In this document: positions 53,063 through 60,898 of the stretch, in pieces | Numbering within the stretch: position 1 is the stretch's first letter | Layout of the letters: every line of letters starts with the position of its first letter | NCBI RefSeq assembly: GCF_047974105.1 | Contig: NZ_JBHYRS010000001.1 | Location: 186,001-250,000, forward strand | Length of the DNA: 64,000 bases | Reading direction: 5' to 3' | From: Mitsuokella sp047974105 | GTDB taxonomy: Bacteria > Bacillota > Negativicutes > Selenomonadales > Selenomonadaceae | Notes under the pieces: generated by a model | The model's database searches: none | Told to the model about the DNA's origin: nothing | The model's input: only the letters and a program-made list of their open reading frames with translations | Translations under genes and position numbers: made by a program

Positions 53063-53737
53063 TCAACGGTGCGTTTTGCTGCCGCTTGCCTTGCCGTCCA
53101 TGCGGGCGATGAGGCCACGCGGTCCGTTCACAGCATCCTCAATGGCACTTTCGAGTGCGTCCAATGCCTGCTGTTTATCGACTTCATCCGTGCCGATGCG
53201 GATGAGCCCGAGCGGGGCCTTGACGAGCGTATTGTTCTTCTTGGAGCGTCCCATAGAGGCAGCTACGACGCGTCCCGTCTCGACATCGACAAGGCGCATG
53301 CTCACGGTCGCCGTGACCTGCGCGCGCTTCGTGCCGGCCCCGACAACCGTCGTTTCTGAATGACGCGTCGTCAGGCCGTTGATGCTGCCGAGCAGCAGAT
53401 ACTGAGCACCGAGCTGATTGCCGATGGCCGCGCAGGTATCCTCGTCGACAAGGCCCGACATGTCGAAGCTGTATTCATTGAGGATATCGCGCTGACGCGT
53501 GCGTTCCACAAGTTCAAAGCGGTCGGACTCCAACAGGGCATTATAGGCAAAATCCACGACATCCTTCATTTCCTCGCGGCTGAACTCCTTTGAGATCAAG
53601 CCGTTATCGTGAAAGGGCACGATGCCGACCACGGGATGATTGTTTAGATTCGCCGCCATGCAGGTGCTGCTGATGCAGAAGACCAGCAGCAGCACGAGCG
53701 GCAGGATTTTTTTGACCAAAAGATGATTTTGACGCAT
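53063..53737 (-). CDS. CsgG-family exported protein
   Basis: 224 residues. Signal (KKILPLVLLLVFCISSTCMA), then the CsgG fold: VGIVPFHDNGLISKEFSREE, ESDRFELVERTRQRDILNEY, LGAQYLLLGSINGL and VSMRLVDVETGRVVAAS. No lipobox; CsgG proper is a lipoprotein and forms the curli pore. No curlin genes are near. Second gene of the operon. Confidence 0.82.
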   Translation of the reverse strand: MRQNHLLVKKILPLVLLLVFCISSTCMAANLNNHPVVGIVPFHDNGLISKEFSREEMKDVVDFAYNALLESDRFELVERTRQRDILNEYSFDMSGLVDEDTCAAIGNQLGAQYLLLGSINGLTTRHSETTVVGAGTKRAQVTATVSMRLVDVETGRVVAASMGRSKKNNTLVKAPLGLIRIGTDEVDKQQALDALESAIEDAVNGPRGLIARMDGKASGSKTHR

Positions 53738-53788
53738 GATTGTATGCTCCCTTTTCTCATTTCAAATTTCAGCGCATTCCGCTTGCCA

Positions 53789-53817
53789 TTTTGCCATTTT
53801 GCCATTTTACCACTCAT
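53789..53817. repeat. Short tandem repeat GCCATTTT
   Basis: Three perfect copies of GCCATTTT and a degenerate fourth (ACCA) run across the stop codon of the FlgT-like gene. Possibly a slippage-prone tract; no coding consequence seen. Confidence 0.5.
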
Positions 53818-54667
53818 GCAGGCCGGCTTCCGAGCCGAGATGGCGGAATTTCTCTTCCAGATGTTCTGCGGCCTTGGCCGAAGCTTTCGCCGCGGCCTTG
53901 GCTTTAGCCGTGCTCTCGCTGCTGCCCACACCTTTGGCCGTCGTCGTGAACGTGCCTACCACTTCGCCCGACGCCGCGCGGATGACTTGTACCGTGAGCG
54001 AGGCATTCCCGGTCTTCAGCAAAGTTTTTTGGTAGCTGCCGTTCTCGCCGTCCGGCAGGGAAATATCCGTGGCCGAAGTTTGGAGATTGCCGAGCACGAG
54101 ATAATCCGCCCCGAGCGACTGACCCGCCGCCATGCGCCCCGCAGCATCGCAAAGGCCAAAGGGGCTGGTCCCTGCCACCTGCTCTGCGGCCGCGACATGC
54201 GAAAAACCGAGTTCCAGGAGCTTATCGTCGAGGGCAGACTCCGCCGCCTTTGCATGGCTGCCATCGGCCTGACTGACGACGACGGCAATGCGCGGGTCAT
54301 TGAGCATCATGACCATGCTGAGATTGTTCATGAGCTGTGCGTTGGGATTTGTGTCGACATCCATGCGCGCACGCAGATGCACGAGGCCGTTCTCCTGTTT
54401 TTTCTCGAGAATCTCCGTACTCGTAATGAAGCCCTGTGCCTTCGTATAAATCTGGTCGAGCTTGACCGCGGCATTTTCGACCAGGGTGCGCGAATCGACA
54501 AACGTCCCCGCGACTTCCTCCACGGCCGCGCGCGAAGCATCCTTCAGCGCGCTGCGTTCATCCGTGCCATAGCCGTCGACCACCACCGACTGGGCGGCAG
54601 CCGTCGCACTCATCATGAAAACGGCGGCCAATGTCAAAAGGCTTTTCTGCCACCAGGATTTCCCCAT
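53807..54667 (-). CDS. FlgT/LPP20-like exported protein, first gene of operon
   Basis: 286 residues. Signal (SLLTLAAVFMMSATAAA), then VVVDGYGTDERSALKDASRA and AAVEEVAGTFVDSRT, the FlgT/LPP20 N-terminal domain, and a CsgG-like second half (RIAVVVSQADGSHA, GADYLVLGNLQTSATD, TVQVIRAASGEVVGTFTT). The C-terminus has an Ala/Lys coiled segment. ATG at 54667 follows GGAGGAATTTTT. No flagellar genes are near. Confidence 0.78.
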   Translation of the reverse strand: MGKSWWQKSLLTLAAVFMMSATAAAQSVVVDGYGTDERSALKDASRAAVEEVAGTFVDSRTLVENAAVKLDQIYTKAQGFITSTEILEKKQENGLVHLRARMDVDTNPNAQLMNNLSMVMMLNDPRIAVVVSQADGSHAKAAESALDDKLLELGFSHVAAAEQVAGTSPFGLCDAAGRMAAGQSLGADYLVLGNLQTSATDISLPDGENGSYQKTLLKTGNASLTVQVIRAASGEVVGTFTTTAKGVGSSESTAKAKAAAKASAKAAEHLEEKFRHLGSEAGLHEW

Positions 54668-54750
54668 AAAAATTCCTCCCCCGAAACTGCATTCTTTCCC
54701 CAAAATATTCTCTGCTGAAAAGAAATGTTCTAAAATCATCACTAAGTAAC

Positions 54751-54779
54751 ATTATAAACAGCCAATAATTTTTTCGCAA
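54751..54779 (-). promoter_or_regulatory. Promoter of the five-gene exported operon
   Basis: TTGCGA, 17 bp, TATAAT on the minus strand, about 85 bp before the first gene. Confidence 0.65.
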
Positions 54780-54793
54780 ATAATTCGCAAATG

Positions 54794-54845
54794 AAAAGAG
54801 CCCTTTGCCAAATCCGCAGAGCAGAGATTGGCAAACAGCTCTTTT
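54794..54845. terminator. Terminator after the zinc-binding lipoprotein gene
   Basis: Outer stem AAAAGAGC/GCTCTTTT and inner stem TTTGCCAAATC/GATTGGCAAA, followed by T-run on the minus strand just past the stop at 54849. Confidence 0.88.
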
Positions 54846-54848
54846 TCG

Positions 54849-55751
54849 TTATTGAAGGGCTTCTTTCAGCACTTCCATATTCTTTTTCATGGCCGTGATG
54901 TAGGCATCCATGGCGTCTTCGTTGGCTTCGCCCGTGACGACGGGGTCGAGCTCGTACATTTTCGCGCCCGTTTCGCCCGCAATTGTCTGCGCGGCAACCG
55001 GCGAATACTGCGGCTCCGTGAAGAGGACCTTCACGGGCAGGGCCCTGACCTTGGCCACCGTATCCTCGAGTTCCTTTGGCGTCGGCTCCGTGCCCGGCTC
55101 GCGCTCGATGACGCTGATGATGTTGAGTTTGAATTCCTTCGCGAGATACGGGAACGCCTCGTGGAACGTCACGATGTCCTTATGCGGCAGATTGTCGAGA
55201 TTCTCATGCATCTCCTCGCGCAGGGCCGTGAGCTTCGTGACATAATCGAGGGCATTCTTGCGGTAGGCATCGGCATGCTTGGGGTCTGCCTCGCAGAGCT
55301 GCGAGGTGATGGCCTCGACCTGTGCGATATTGTACGTCACACTGAGCCAGACATGCGGGTTGATTTCATCCCCATCCTTGAGGAAGTTGATGTCATCCGA
55401 CTTCGAAGCATCGATGACCTTGAGATTCTTCTGCTGCTTGATGACCTTATCGAGGAAACTCTCCATGCCCGCACCGTTGACGATGAAGGCATCGGCCTTT
55501 TCAAGCGTCTTCATGTCCTCCGTCGTCAGCTGATAGTCGTGCAGGCAGCCCGTCTGCGGTTTTGTCATATTGACGACCTCGACGCCGTCAACGCCCTTCG
55601 TGATGTTGATGGCATCGATGTACATCGGATAAAACGACGTGACAATGCGGAATTTCTTATCATGGCCGGCATTCTGCGCCCCGCCGCAGCCCGCTGCCGT
55701 AACGGCAAAAACGGCCAGCATGATGAAAAGCAGGATTTTTTTCAGATTCAA
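54849..55751 (-). CDS. Zinc/manganese ABC transporter substrate-binding lipoprotein (ZnuA-like), orphan
   Basis: 300 residues. Lipobox AVTAAGC. Cluster A-1 metal-binding features: HDYQLTTEDMKTLEKADAFI, NPHVWLSVTYN and FHEAFPYLAKEF supply His ligands; VLFTEPQYSP precedes the C-terminus. It captures Zn2+ or Mn2+ for an ABC importer. TTG at 55751 is chosen because GGGAGGG lies eight bases upstream. No permease or ATPase is adjacent. Confidence 0.88.
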   Translation of the reverse strand: MNLKKILLFIMLAVFAVTAAGCGGAQNAGHDKKFRIVTSFYPMYIDAINITKGVDGVEVVNMTKPQTGCLHDYQLTTEDMKTLEKADAFIVNGAGMESFLDKVIKQQKNLKVIDASKSDDINFLKDGDEINPHVWLSVTYNIAQVEAITSQLCEADPKHADAYRKNALDYVTKLTALREEMHENLDNLPHKDIVTFHEAFPYLAKEFKLNIISVIEREPGTEPTPKELEDTVAKVRALPVKVLFTEPQYSPVAAQTIAGETGAKMYELDPVVTGEANEDAMDAYITAMKKNMEVLKEALQ

Positions 55752-55781
55752 AAGGATTTCCCTCCCTGTAGACTCTCTTAT

Positions 55782-55827
55782 CTTGATATATGTTCTCAAG
55801 TATAGGGGAAGTGCTGTTTTCTGTCAA
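55782..55827 (-). promoter_or_regulatory. Promoter and operator-like repeat of the ZnuA-like gene
   Basis: TTGACA, 17 bp, TATACT on the minus strand (55799-55827). An inverted repeat, CTTGA-N9-TCAAG (55782-55800), covers the edge of the -10 and the start site, the position of a repressor operator. It does not match the published Zur or AdcR boxes. Confidence 0.65.
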
Positions 55828-55834
55828 GAAAAAA

Positions 55835-55860
55835 CAGAGCTGTCAGAAGAGACAGCTCTG
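55835..55860 (-). terminator. Terminator of the mmd operon
   Basis: Perfect 10-bp stem CAGAGCTGTC/GACAGCTCTG with T6 on the minus strand, 15 bp after the mmdC stop. Confidence 0.93.
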
Positions 55861-55874
55861 CAAAAATTTCAAAA

Positions 55875-56279
55875 TCAGCCAATGATGACAAGGGATTCCT
55901 TGACTTTGACATTCTGACCGGCTTCGACGTTGACCGCCTTGATCGTGCCGTCGGCATCCGCCGTGATCTCGTTCTGCATCTTCATGGCCTCGAGCACGAG
56001 CAGAACATCGCCGGCCTTGACCGTCTGGCCGACTTCGGCGATGACTTTGACAATCTTGCCCGGCATCGGCGCATCGATGGAATGCTCGCCAGCACCGGCT
56101 GCGACAGTCTCTTTGGCCTTAGCTGCCTTTTTCGGTGCCTCGGCCTTCGGGGCGGCAACTTTCGGCGTTACTTTCGGTGCGGCCATCTGCGGTGCGGCAG
56201 CCTTTGGCGCATCATCCTTGACTTCTTCGACTTCTACTGCATAGGTGATGCCGTTGACCTTGATATTGAACTTCTTCAT
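55875..56279 (-). CDS. mmdC: Biotin carrier protein of methylmalonyl-CoA decarboxylase
   Basis: 134 residues. Ala/Pro/Lys-rich linker (about 30-65), then a biotinyl domain with the biotin-lysine motif EAMKM. It carries the carboxyl group between the transferase and the decarboxylase. ATG at 56279 follows GGAGGAAGTTTTC. Third gene after mmdA and the small MmdE-like ORF; the last before the terminator. Confidence 0.9.
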   Translation of the reverse strand: MKKFNIKVNGITYAVEVEEVKDDAPKAAAPQMAAPKVTPKVAAPKAEAPKKAAKAKETVAAGAGEHSIDAPMPGKIVKVIAEVGQTVKAGDVLLVLEAMKMQNEITADADGTIKAVNVEAGQNVKVKESLVIIG

Positions 56280-56363
56280 GAAAACTTCCTCCAACTGTCT
56301 GACTCTATGACTTTACGACGATGCAAATAAAAATCACATCTATATATTATAAATTTAAAAAGC

Positions 56364-56516
56364 TCAGCGTCTGCCGCCGCGTGCCGAGAGCGACCATTCA
56401 TCGCTGCGCTTGATGCGCAGGGCAATGACCTTGTGCTCCGGCTTCGTCATCATCTCGACGGCTGCGGCGATGACGGCCACGATTTCAGGCTTCACGCCTC
56501 TTACATCCAGTCTCAT
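56364..56516 (-). CDS. MmdE-like small subunit (50 aa)
   Basis: 50 codons: MRLDVRGVKPEIVAVIAAAV then EMMTKPEHKVIALRIKRSDE. It resembles the small epsilon subunit of the Veillonella methylmalonyl-CoA decarboxylase and the C-terminal tail of OadG/MmdD-type subunits (helix, then a Trp-Ser-Ala-Arg end). It has a strong GGAGG site and lies 21 bp after mmdA, before mmdC. It probably stabilises the complex. No membrane helix. Confidence 0.72.
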   Translation of the reverse strand: MRLDVRGVKPEIVAVIAAAVEMMTKPEHKVIALRIKRSDEWSLSARGGRR

Positions 56517-56537
56517 ACGAATTTCCTCCATTAAGGC

Positions 56538-58067
56538 TTAAAGCGGAATATTGCCGTGTTTCTTGGCAGGACCAACTTCGCGCTTGCTCGCCAGCGCACT
56601 GAACGCCGTGATGAGCAGAGGACGCGTTTCCTTCGGCTCGATGACCATGTCGACATAGCCGCGTTCCGCTGCAAGATACGGATTCGAGAAATCATCGATG
56701 TACTGCTGCGTCTTGGCCTCTTTGTCGGGGTCGCGGCGGAAGATGATATTCGCTGCGCCCGAAGGTCCCATGACGGCAATCTCTGCCGACGGCCAGGCCA
56801 TGACCTGGTCCGAGCCGAGCTCGTGGCAGCACATGGCGATATAAGCACCGCCGTAGGCCTTGCGCGTAATGACCGTGACTTTTGGCACCGTGGCCTCGCT
56901 GTAAGCATAGAGCATTTTCGCGCCGTGGCGGATAATGCCCGTGTGCTCCTGATTGACGCCCGGCAGGAAGCCCGGCACATCAACGAGCGTCAACAGAGGG
57001 ATGTTGAACGCATCGCAGAAACGCACGAAGCGCGCGGCCTTGTCCGAAGCATCGACATCGAGGCAGCCGGCCATGACCTTCGGCTGATTGGCCACAATGC
57101 CGACGACCTTGCCGTCGAGGCGTCCGTAACCGATGATGATATTCGTCGCAAAGAGCTTCTGGATTTCGAAGAATTCGCCGTTGTCGACGAGGGTGCGGAT
57201 GACTTCTTTCATATCATACGGCATGTTCGGATTGTCCGGAATGATGGAGTTCAGGCTCTCATCCTGACGGTTCGGGTCATCCGTCGGCTCGATGGCCGGT
57301 GCATCCTCGAGGTTGTTGCTCGGCAAATACGAGAGCAGCTCGCGGATTTTGGCGAGGCAGTCGTCCTCGTTCTCGCAGGCAAAGTGCGCCACACCCGAGC
57401 GCGTGTTGTGCGTGACGGCGCCGCCGAGTGCCTCCGGCGTGACTTCTTCCGCCGTGACCGACTTGATGACGGCCGGGCCCGTGATGAACATCTGGCTCGT
57501 ATTCTTGACCATGAAGATGAAGTCCGTGATGGCCGGGCTGTAAACAGCGCCGCCGGCACACGGTCCCATGATGACCGAAATCTGCGGAATGACGCCCGAA
57601 GCCGCCGTATTGCGGAAGAAGATGCCGCCAAAGCCCGACAGGGCATCGACGCCTTCCTGAATGCGGGCGCCGCCCGAATCATTGATGCCGATGCACGGTG
57701 CACCCATCTTGAGCGCAAGGTCCTGCACCTTCCAAATCTTATGTGCGTGCTTCTCGCCGAGGCTGCCGCCCGAGACCGTGAAGTCCTGTGCATACGCATA
57801 AATCAGGCGGCCGTCAATCGTGCCGTAGCCCGTGACGATGCCGTCACCCGGCATATCCTTCTTGTCCATGCCGAAGTTTGAGCAGCGGTGTTTGACGAAC
57901 ATATCGAGTTCGACAAACGAATTCTCGTCAAAAAGTCTTTCGAGGCGTTCGCGCGCCGTATATTTTCCCTGTGCATGCTGTTTTTCTACGCGAGCCGGAC
58001 CACCACCCTGACGGATGTGCTCCTTCTTCGCGTTCATCTGATCGATTTTTTCCTGAACGCTTGCCAT
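56538..58067 (-). CDS. mmdA: Methylmalonyl-CoA decarboxylase alpha (carboxyltransferase) subunit
   Basis: 509 residues of the acyl-CoA carboxyltransferase family: GGARIQEGVDALSGFGGIFF, GPCAGGAVYSPAITDF and VDVPGFLPGVNQEHTGIIRH with KAYGGAYIAMC. It transfers the carboxyl group from (S)-methylmalonyl-CoA to biotin, giving propionyl-CoA. ATG follows AGGAGGAATAGA. The membrane pump subunit MmdB and MmdD are not encoded nearby. It could also serve as propionyl-CoA carboxylase; context favours decarboxylation. Confidence 0.92.
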   Translation of the reverse strand: MASVQEKIDQMNAKKEHIRQGGGPARVEKQHAQGKYTARERLERLFDENSFVELDMFVKHRCSNFGMDKKDMPGDGIVTGYGTIDGRLIYAYAQDFTVSGGSLGEKHAHKIWKVQDLALKMGAPCIGINDSGGARIQEGVDALSGFGGIFFRNTAASGVIPQISVIMGPCAGGAVYSPAITDFIFMVKNTSQMFITGPAVIKSVTAEEVTPEALGGAVTHNTRSGVAHFACENEDDCLAKIRELLSYLPSNNLEDAPAIEPTDDPNRQDESLNSIIPDNPNMPYDMKEVIRTLVDNGEFFEIQKLFATNIIIGYGRLDGKVVGIVANQPKVMAGCLDVDASDKAARFVRFCDAFNIPLLTLVDVPGFLPGVNQEHTGIIRHGAKMLYAYSEATVPKVTVITRKAYGGAYIAMCCHELGSDQVMAWPSAEIAVMGPSGAANIIFRRDPDKEAKTQQYIDDFSNPYLAAERGYVDMVIEPKETRPLLITAFSALASKREVGPAKKHGNIPL

Positions 58068-58170
58068 TCTATTCCTCCTACAAGAGATTAAGCATAGTTC
58101 TGTATTTTATTTTGCACTATTTCCCCATAAATTGCAAGCTGATACTAAATTTTCTTAGCACCTGCCCATA

Positions 58171-58204
58171 AAAAATCGTGCTGAGCAGCCCCAGCACGAT
58201 TTTT
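58171..58204 (-). terminator. Terminator of the CoA-transferase gene
   Basis: Stem AAAAATCGTGCTG/CAGCACGATTTTT (13 bp with A/T ends) just after the stop on the minus strand. Confidence 0.92.
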
Positions 58205-58206
58205 CT

Positions 58207-59709
58207 TTACGCCTTCATCGAGCCCGTCTCGAGATAGCGCTGATGGAACGAGAACGCCTCGTTCAGGAGATGCGGCGTATGCGCATGGCCCGTCGCCTCA
58301 TCCGCACGCTTGAAGTAATCCATGAGCAGCGGGCGGTAGTCGGGGTGCGCGCAGTTGTTGATGATTTCGAGCGCACGCTGGCGCGGGGATTTGCCGCGCA
58401 GGTCGGCAACGCCCTGCTCCGTGATGATGATATCGACATCGTGCTCGGGCTGGTCGACATGCGAGCAGAACGGCACAACGGCAGAAACGTCGCCGCCTTT
58501 GGCCACGGACGGCGTATAGAAAATCGTCAGATAGGCATTGCGCGCAAAATCGCCGCTGCCGCCGATGCCGTTCATCATATGCGTGCCGGCGATATGCGTC
58601 GAATTGACATTGCCGTAAATATCAACTTCAATAGCCGTATTCATGGCAATGACGCCGAGACGGCGGATGACCTCCGCAGCGTTCGATATCTCCTGCGGAC
58701 GCAGAATCATGTACTTCTTGTATTTATCGATGTCCTTGAAGAAGCGGGCCATGCCCTCAGGCGAAGGCGAAAACGCCGTGCCCGAAGCGAAATTGAGCTT
58801 GCCTGCATCGATGAGGTCGAGCATGCCGTCCTGAATGACTTCAGTGAAAACCGTGAGGTCGTGGAAATCCGAATGGACCAAACCGGCCGTCACGGCATTG
58901 GCGACATTGCCCACGCCCGACTGGAACGGCAGCAGATTCTTCGGCATGCGGTCCTGCTTGATTTCCTGCTTGAGAAATTCAAACGTCAAATCCGACATTC
59001 TCTGCGACGTCTCGTCGACCGGTGACAAAGAGCGCGTATGGTCGATGATATCACAGGGCACAATGTATTTGATCTTGTCGATGGGACAGGGAATATACGG
59101 CGTGCCGATGCGGTCATCGACGTGGATGATCGGAATGGGCAGGCGGTTGGGCGGGTCGAGCGGCAGATACACATCATGCATGCCCTCAAACTCCAGCGGC
59201 TGGGCATTGTTGACCTCGACAATGACCGTATCCGCCGACTGCACAAAAGAAGCCGAGTTGCCGACGGCCGTTGTCGGGATGATATTGCCCTCTTCCGTGA
59301 TGGCACACGCCTCGATGATGGCCACATCAACGTGTCCGAGATACCCGCAGCGCGAAAGCTGCGCGACTTCCGAAAGATGAATATCGATATAATCGACCGT
59401 ACCATCATTGATCTGTCCGCGCAGCGTCTTATCCGTCTGAAACGGCAGACGCTTCTTGATGCCATGGACCGAAGCCAGCGCCTCATCAAACTCAGGCCCC
59501 GTCGAAGCACCTGTCATGATGTTGACCGTAAAGGGCTCCTTCTTCATGCGGTCCGCCAGGGCCATCGGCATGGCCTTCGGATACGCCGAAGACGTAAAAC
59601 CGCTCGTCGCCAATGTCATGCCCGGCTTAATGAACTCCGCAGCCTCCTCCGGCGTGACAATTCTGGACTGCAATGTTTTATTGCGTACGCGATCGAGGAT
59701 ATCAACCAT
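58207..59709 (-). CDS. Acetyl/propionyl-CoA:succinate CoA-transferase
   Basis: 500 residues of the acetyl-CoA hydrolase/transferase family. GFTSSAYPKAMPMALADRM at the N-terminus, FTEVIQDGMLDLIDAGK and NFASGTAFSPSPEGMARF in the middle, GIGGSGDFARNAYLTIF and ITEQGVADLRGKSPRQRA toward the end. It swaps CoA between propionyl-CoA and succinate, closing the propionate cycle with MmdA. ATG at 59709 follows GGGAGG. It is upstream of mmdA with its own terminator, so separately transcribed. Confidence 0.92.
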   Translation of the reverse strand: MVDILDRVRNKTLQSRIVTPEEAAEFIKPGMTLATSGFTSSAYPKAMPMALADRMKKEPFTVNIMTGASTGPEFDEALASVHGIKKRLPFQTDKTLRGQINDGTVDYIDIHLSEVAQLSRCGYLGHVDVAIIEACAITEEGNIIPTTAVGNSASFVQSADTVIVEVNNAQPLEFEGMHDVYLPLDPPNRLPIPIIHVDDRIGTPYIPCPIDKIKYIVPCDIIDHTRSLSPVDETSQRMSDLTFEFLKQEIKQDRMPKNLLPFQSGVGNVANAVTAGLVHSDFHDLTVFTEVIQDGMLDLIDAGKLNFASGTAFSPSPEGMARFFKDIDKYKKYMILRPQEISNAAEVIRRLGVIAMNTAIEVDIYGNVNSTHIAGTHMMNGIGGSGDFARNAYLTIFYTPSVAKGGDVSAVVPFCSHVDQPEHDVDIIITEQGVADLRGKSPRQRALEIINNCAHPDYRPLLMDYFKRADEATGHAHTPHLLNEAFSFHQRYLETGSMKA

Positions 59710-59874
59710 CAAAAAACCTCCCTGCAAAGCAATGCCATAAAGATTGCTTATCATCTATTGTTTTATCGATTCGTGCGATTCATTCTTCTTCTAAATATTC
59801 TCCCTCACTCCGAAAAATCCTGCCTGCATTATAAGTTTATAACTTTGTTTACATCGTAGAACGAAGCGCAAGCC

Positions 59875-60190
59875 TAGACATTTTCTCCCCAAAAGTAACT
59901 CCGGGAGCTGACGGGCATAGCCAACGCTCCGCGCAGCAGGCTGAAGCTTCGCTTATGGCTATGCCCGCCATCTCCCTCCCTGCTGCAAAGCAAAAGTGCA
60001 GGCATTGAAGCGGGGACATATATTTCGCCTGCAGACGGCGCAGCGTTTACCCGAAGGGTGGGCCCCAAAAAGTATTGTCTAAGTTTATTGATGTCAGAAC
60101 GCCGCGGCAGGCGGCGAATAAGCAAAGAGCCGGCATAGCAGCATAGGGTCCATTCAGCGGAGCCGACGAAGCCGAAATATATGCCCCCGC
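59875..60190. repeat. Structured intergenic repeat region, no gene
   Basis: About 390 bp between the CoA-transferase and rex lack a credible gene. The region holds inverted pairs: GGGCATAGCCA/TGGCTATGCCC (about 59919-59969), CATATATTTCG and CGAAATATATG (about 60019 and 60173) each beside GAAGCG-type ends, and CCCCAAAA-rich ends near TAGACA at both edges (59874 and 60076). This looks like a mobile non-coding repeat (MITE or REP-like). Copy number cannot be seen here. Confidence 0.55.
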
Positions 60191-60225
60191 GCTTCGTTCC
60201 TCGATGTAAGAGAATCAGAAAAAAA

Positions 60226-60253
60226 GACCACCGCAATATATCATGCGATGGCC
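60226..60253 (-). terminator. Terminator of rex
   Basis: 10-bp stem with two G-U pairs (GGCCATCGCA against TGCGGTGGTC on the minus strand) followed by T7. Confidence 0.85.
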
Positions 60254-60268
60254 TTCCATATCTTAATT

Positions 60269-60898
60269 TTACATGCGTGTAATATGGTAGGAAAGTGTGC
60301 TGAGTCCGATGGAAAGGTCCTCATTGACAATGTGCATCGTATCGGGAACCTGCATCTTGATCGGCGCAAAATTCCAAATGCCCTTGACGCCTGCATCGAC
60401 GAGCTGGTCGGCCACGCCTTGTGCAAAGGCGGCCGGCACGGCGATGATGCCAATCTGGATATTGCGCTCCTTGACGATGCGCTTGAGATTGCGGACATCC
60501 TCGACCTTGACGTGATTGACGGTCCGGCCGATGACATTCTGGTCCTGGTCAAAGAGGGCCACGAGGTTGAAGCCGAGCGTCACGAAATTCTGGTAGTTCG
60601 CCAGGGCCACACCGAGATGACCGATGCCGACGATGGCGATGTTCCAGTGATTGTCGAGTCCCAGTATGCTACCGACGTTGCGCTTGAGCTCATTGACATA
60701 GTAGCCCACGCCCTTTTTGCCGAACTGGCCGAATGAAGCGAGGTCCTTGCGGATCTGCTCCGGCGTGATGCCGAGACGGCGGCCGAGTTCATCCGAAGAG
60801 ATGATGTCGCGGCCTTCATCCTGCAGCAAACGCAGGGTGCGGAAATAAAGCGGCAGACGGTCAATCGTCGCCTTTGATATCGTGCTTGTCTTCTTCAT
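60269..60898 (-). CDS. rex: Redox-sensing repressor Rex
   Basis: 209 residues. Winged helix at the N-terminus (RLPLYFRTLRLLQDEG, ITPEQIRKDLASFGQFG) and a Rossmann NAD(H) domain (IAIVGIGHLGVALANY). It releases DNA when NADH rises and so links redox to fermentation. ATG at 60898 is chosen because AGGAGG lies nine bases upstream, while the ATG at 60904 is too close. It overlaps the end of the O-antigen ligase gene by 38 bp. Confidence 0.95.
   Translation of the reverse strand: MKKTSTISKATIDRLPLYFRTLRLLQDEGRDIISSDELGRRLGITPEQIRKDLASFGQFGKKGVGYYVNELKRNVGSILGLDNHWNIAIVGIGHLGVALANYQNFVTLGFNLVALFDQDQNVIGRTVNHVKVEDVRNLKRIVKERNIQIGIIAVPAAFAQGVADQLVDAGVKGIWNFAPIKMQVPDTMHIVNEDLSIGLSTLSYHITRM

Noticed and set aside
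59874..60236. 120-codon minus-strand frame in the intergenic repeat
   Set aside because: No ribosome site, no family, overlaps inverted repeats; treated as non-coding.
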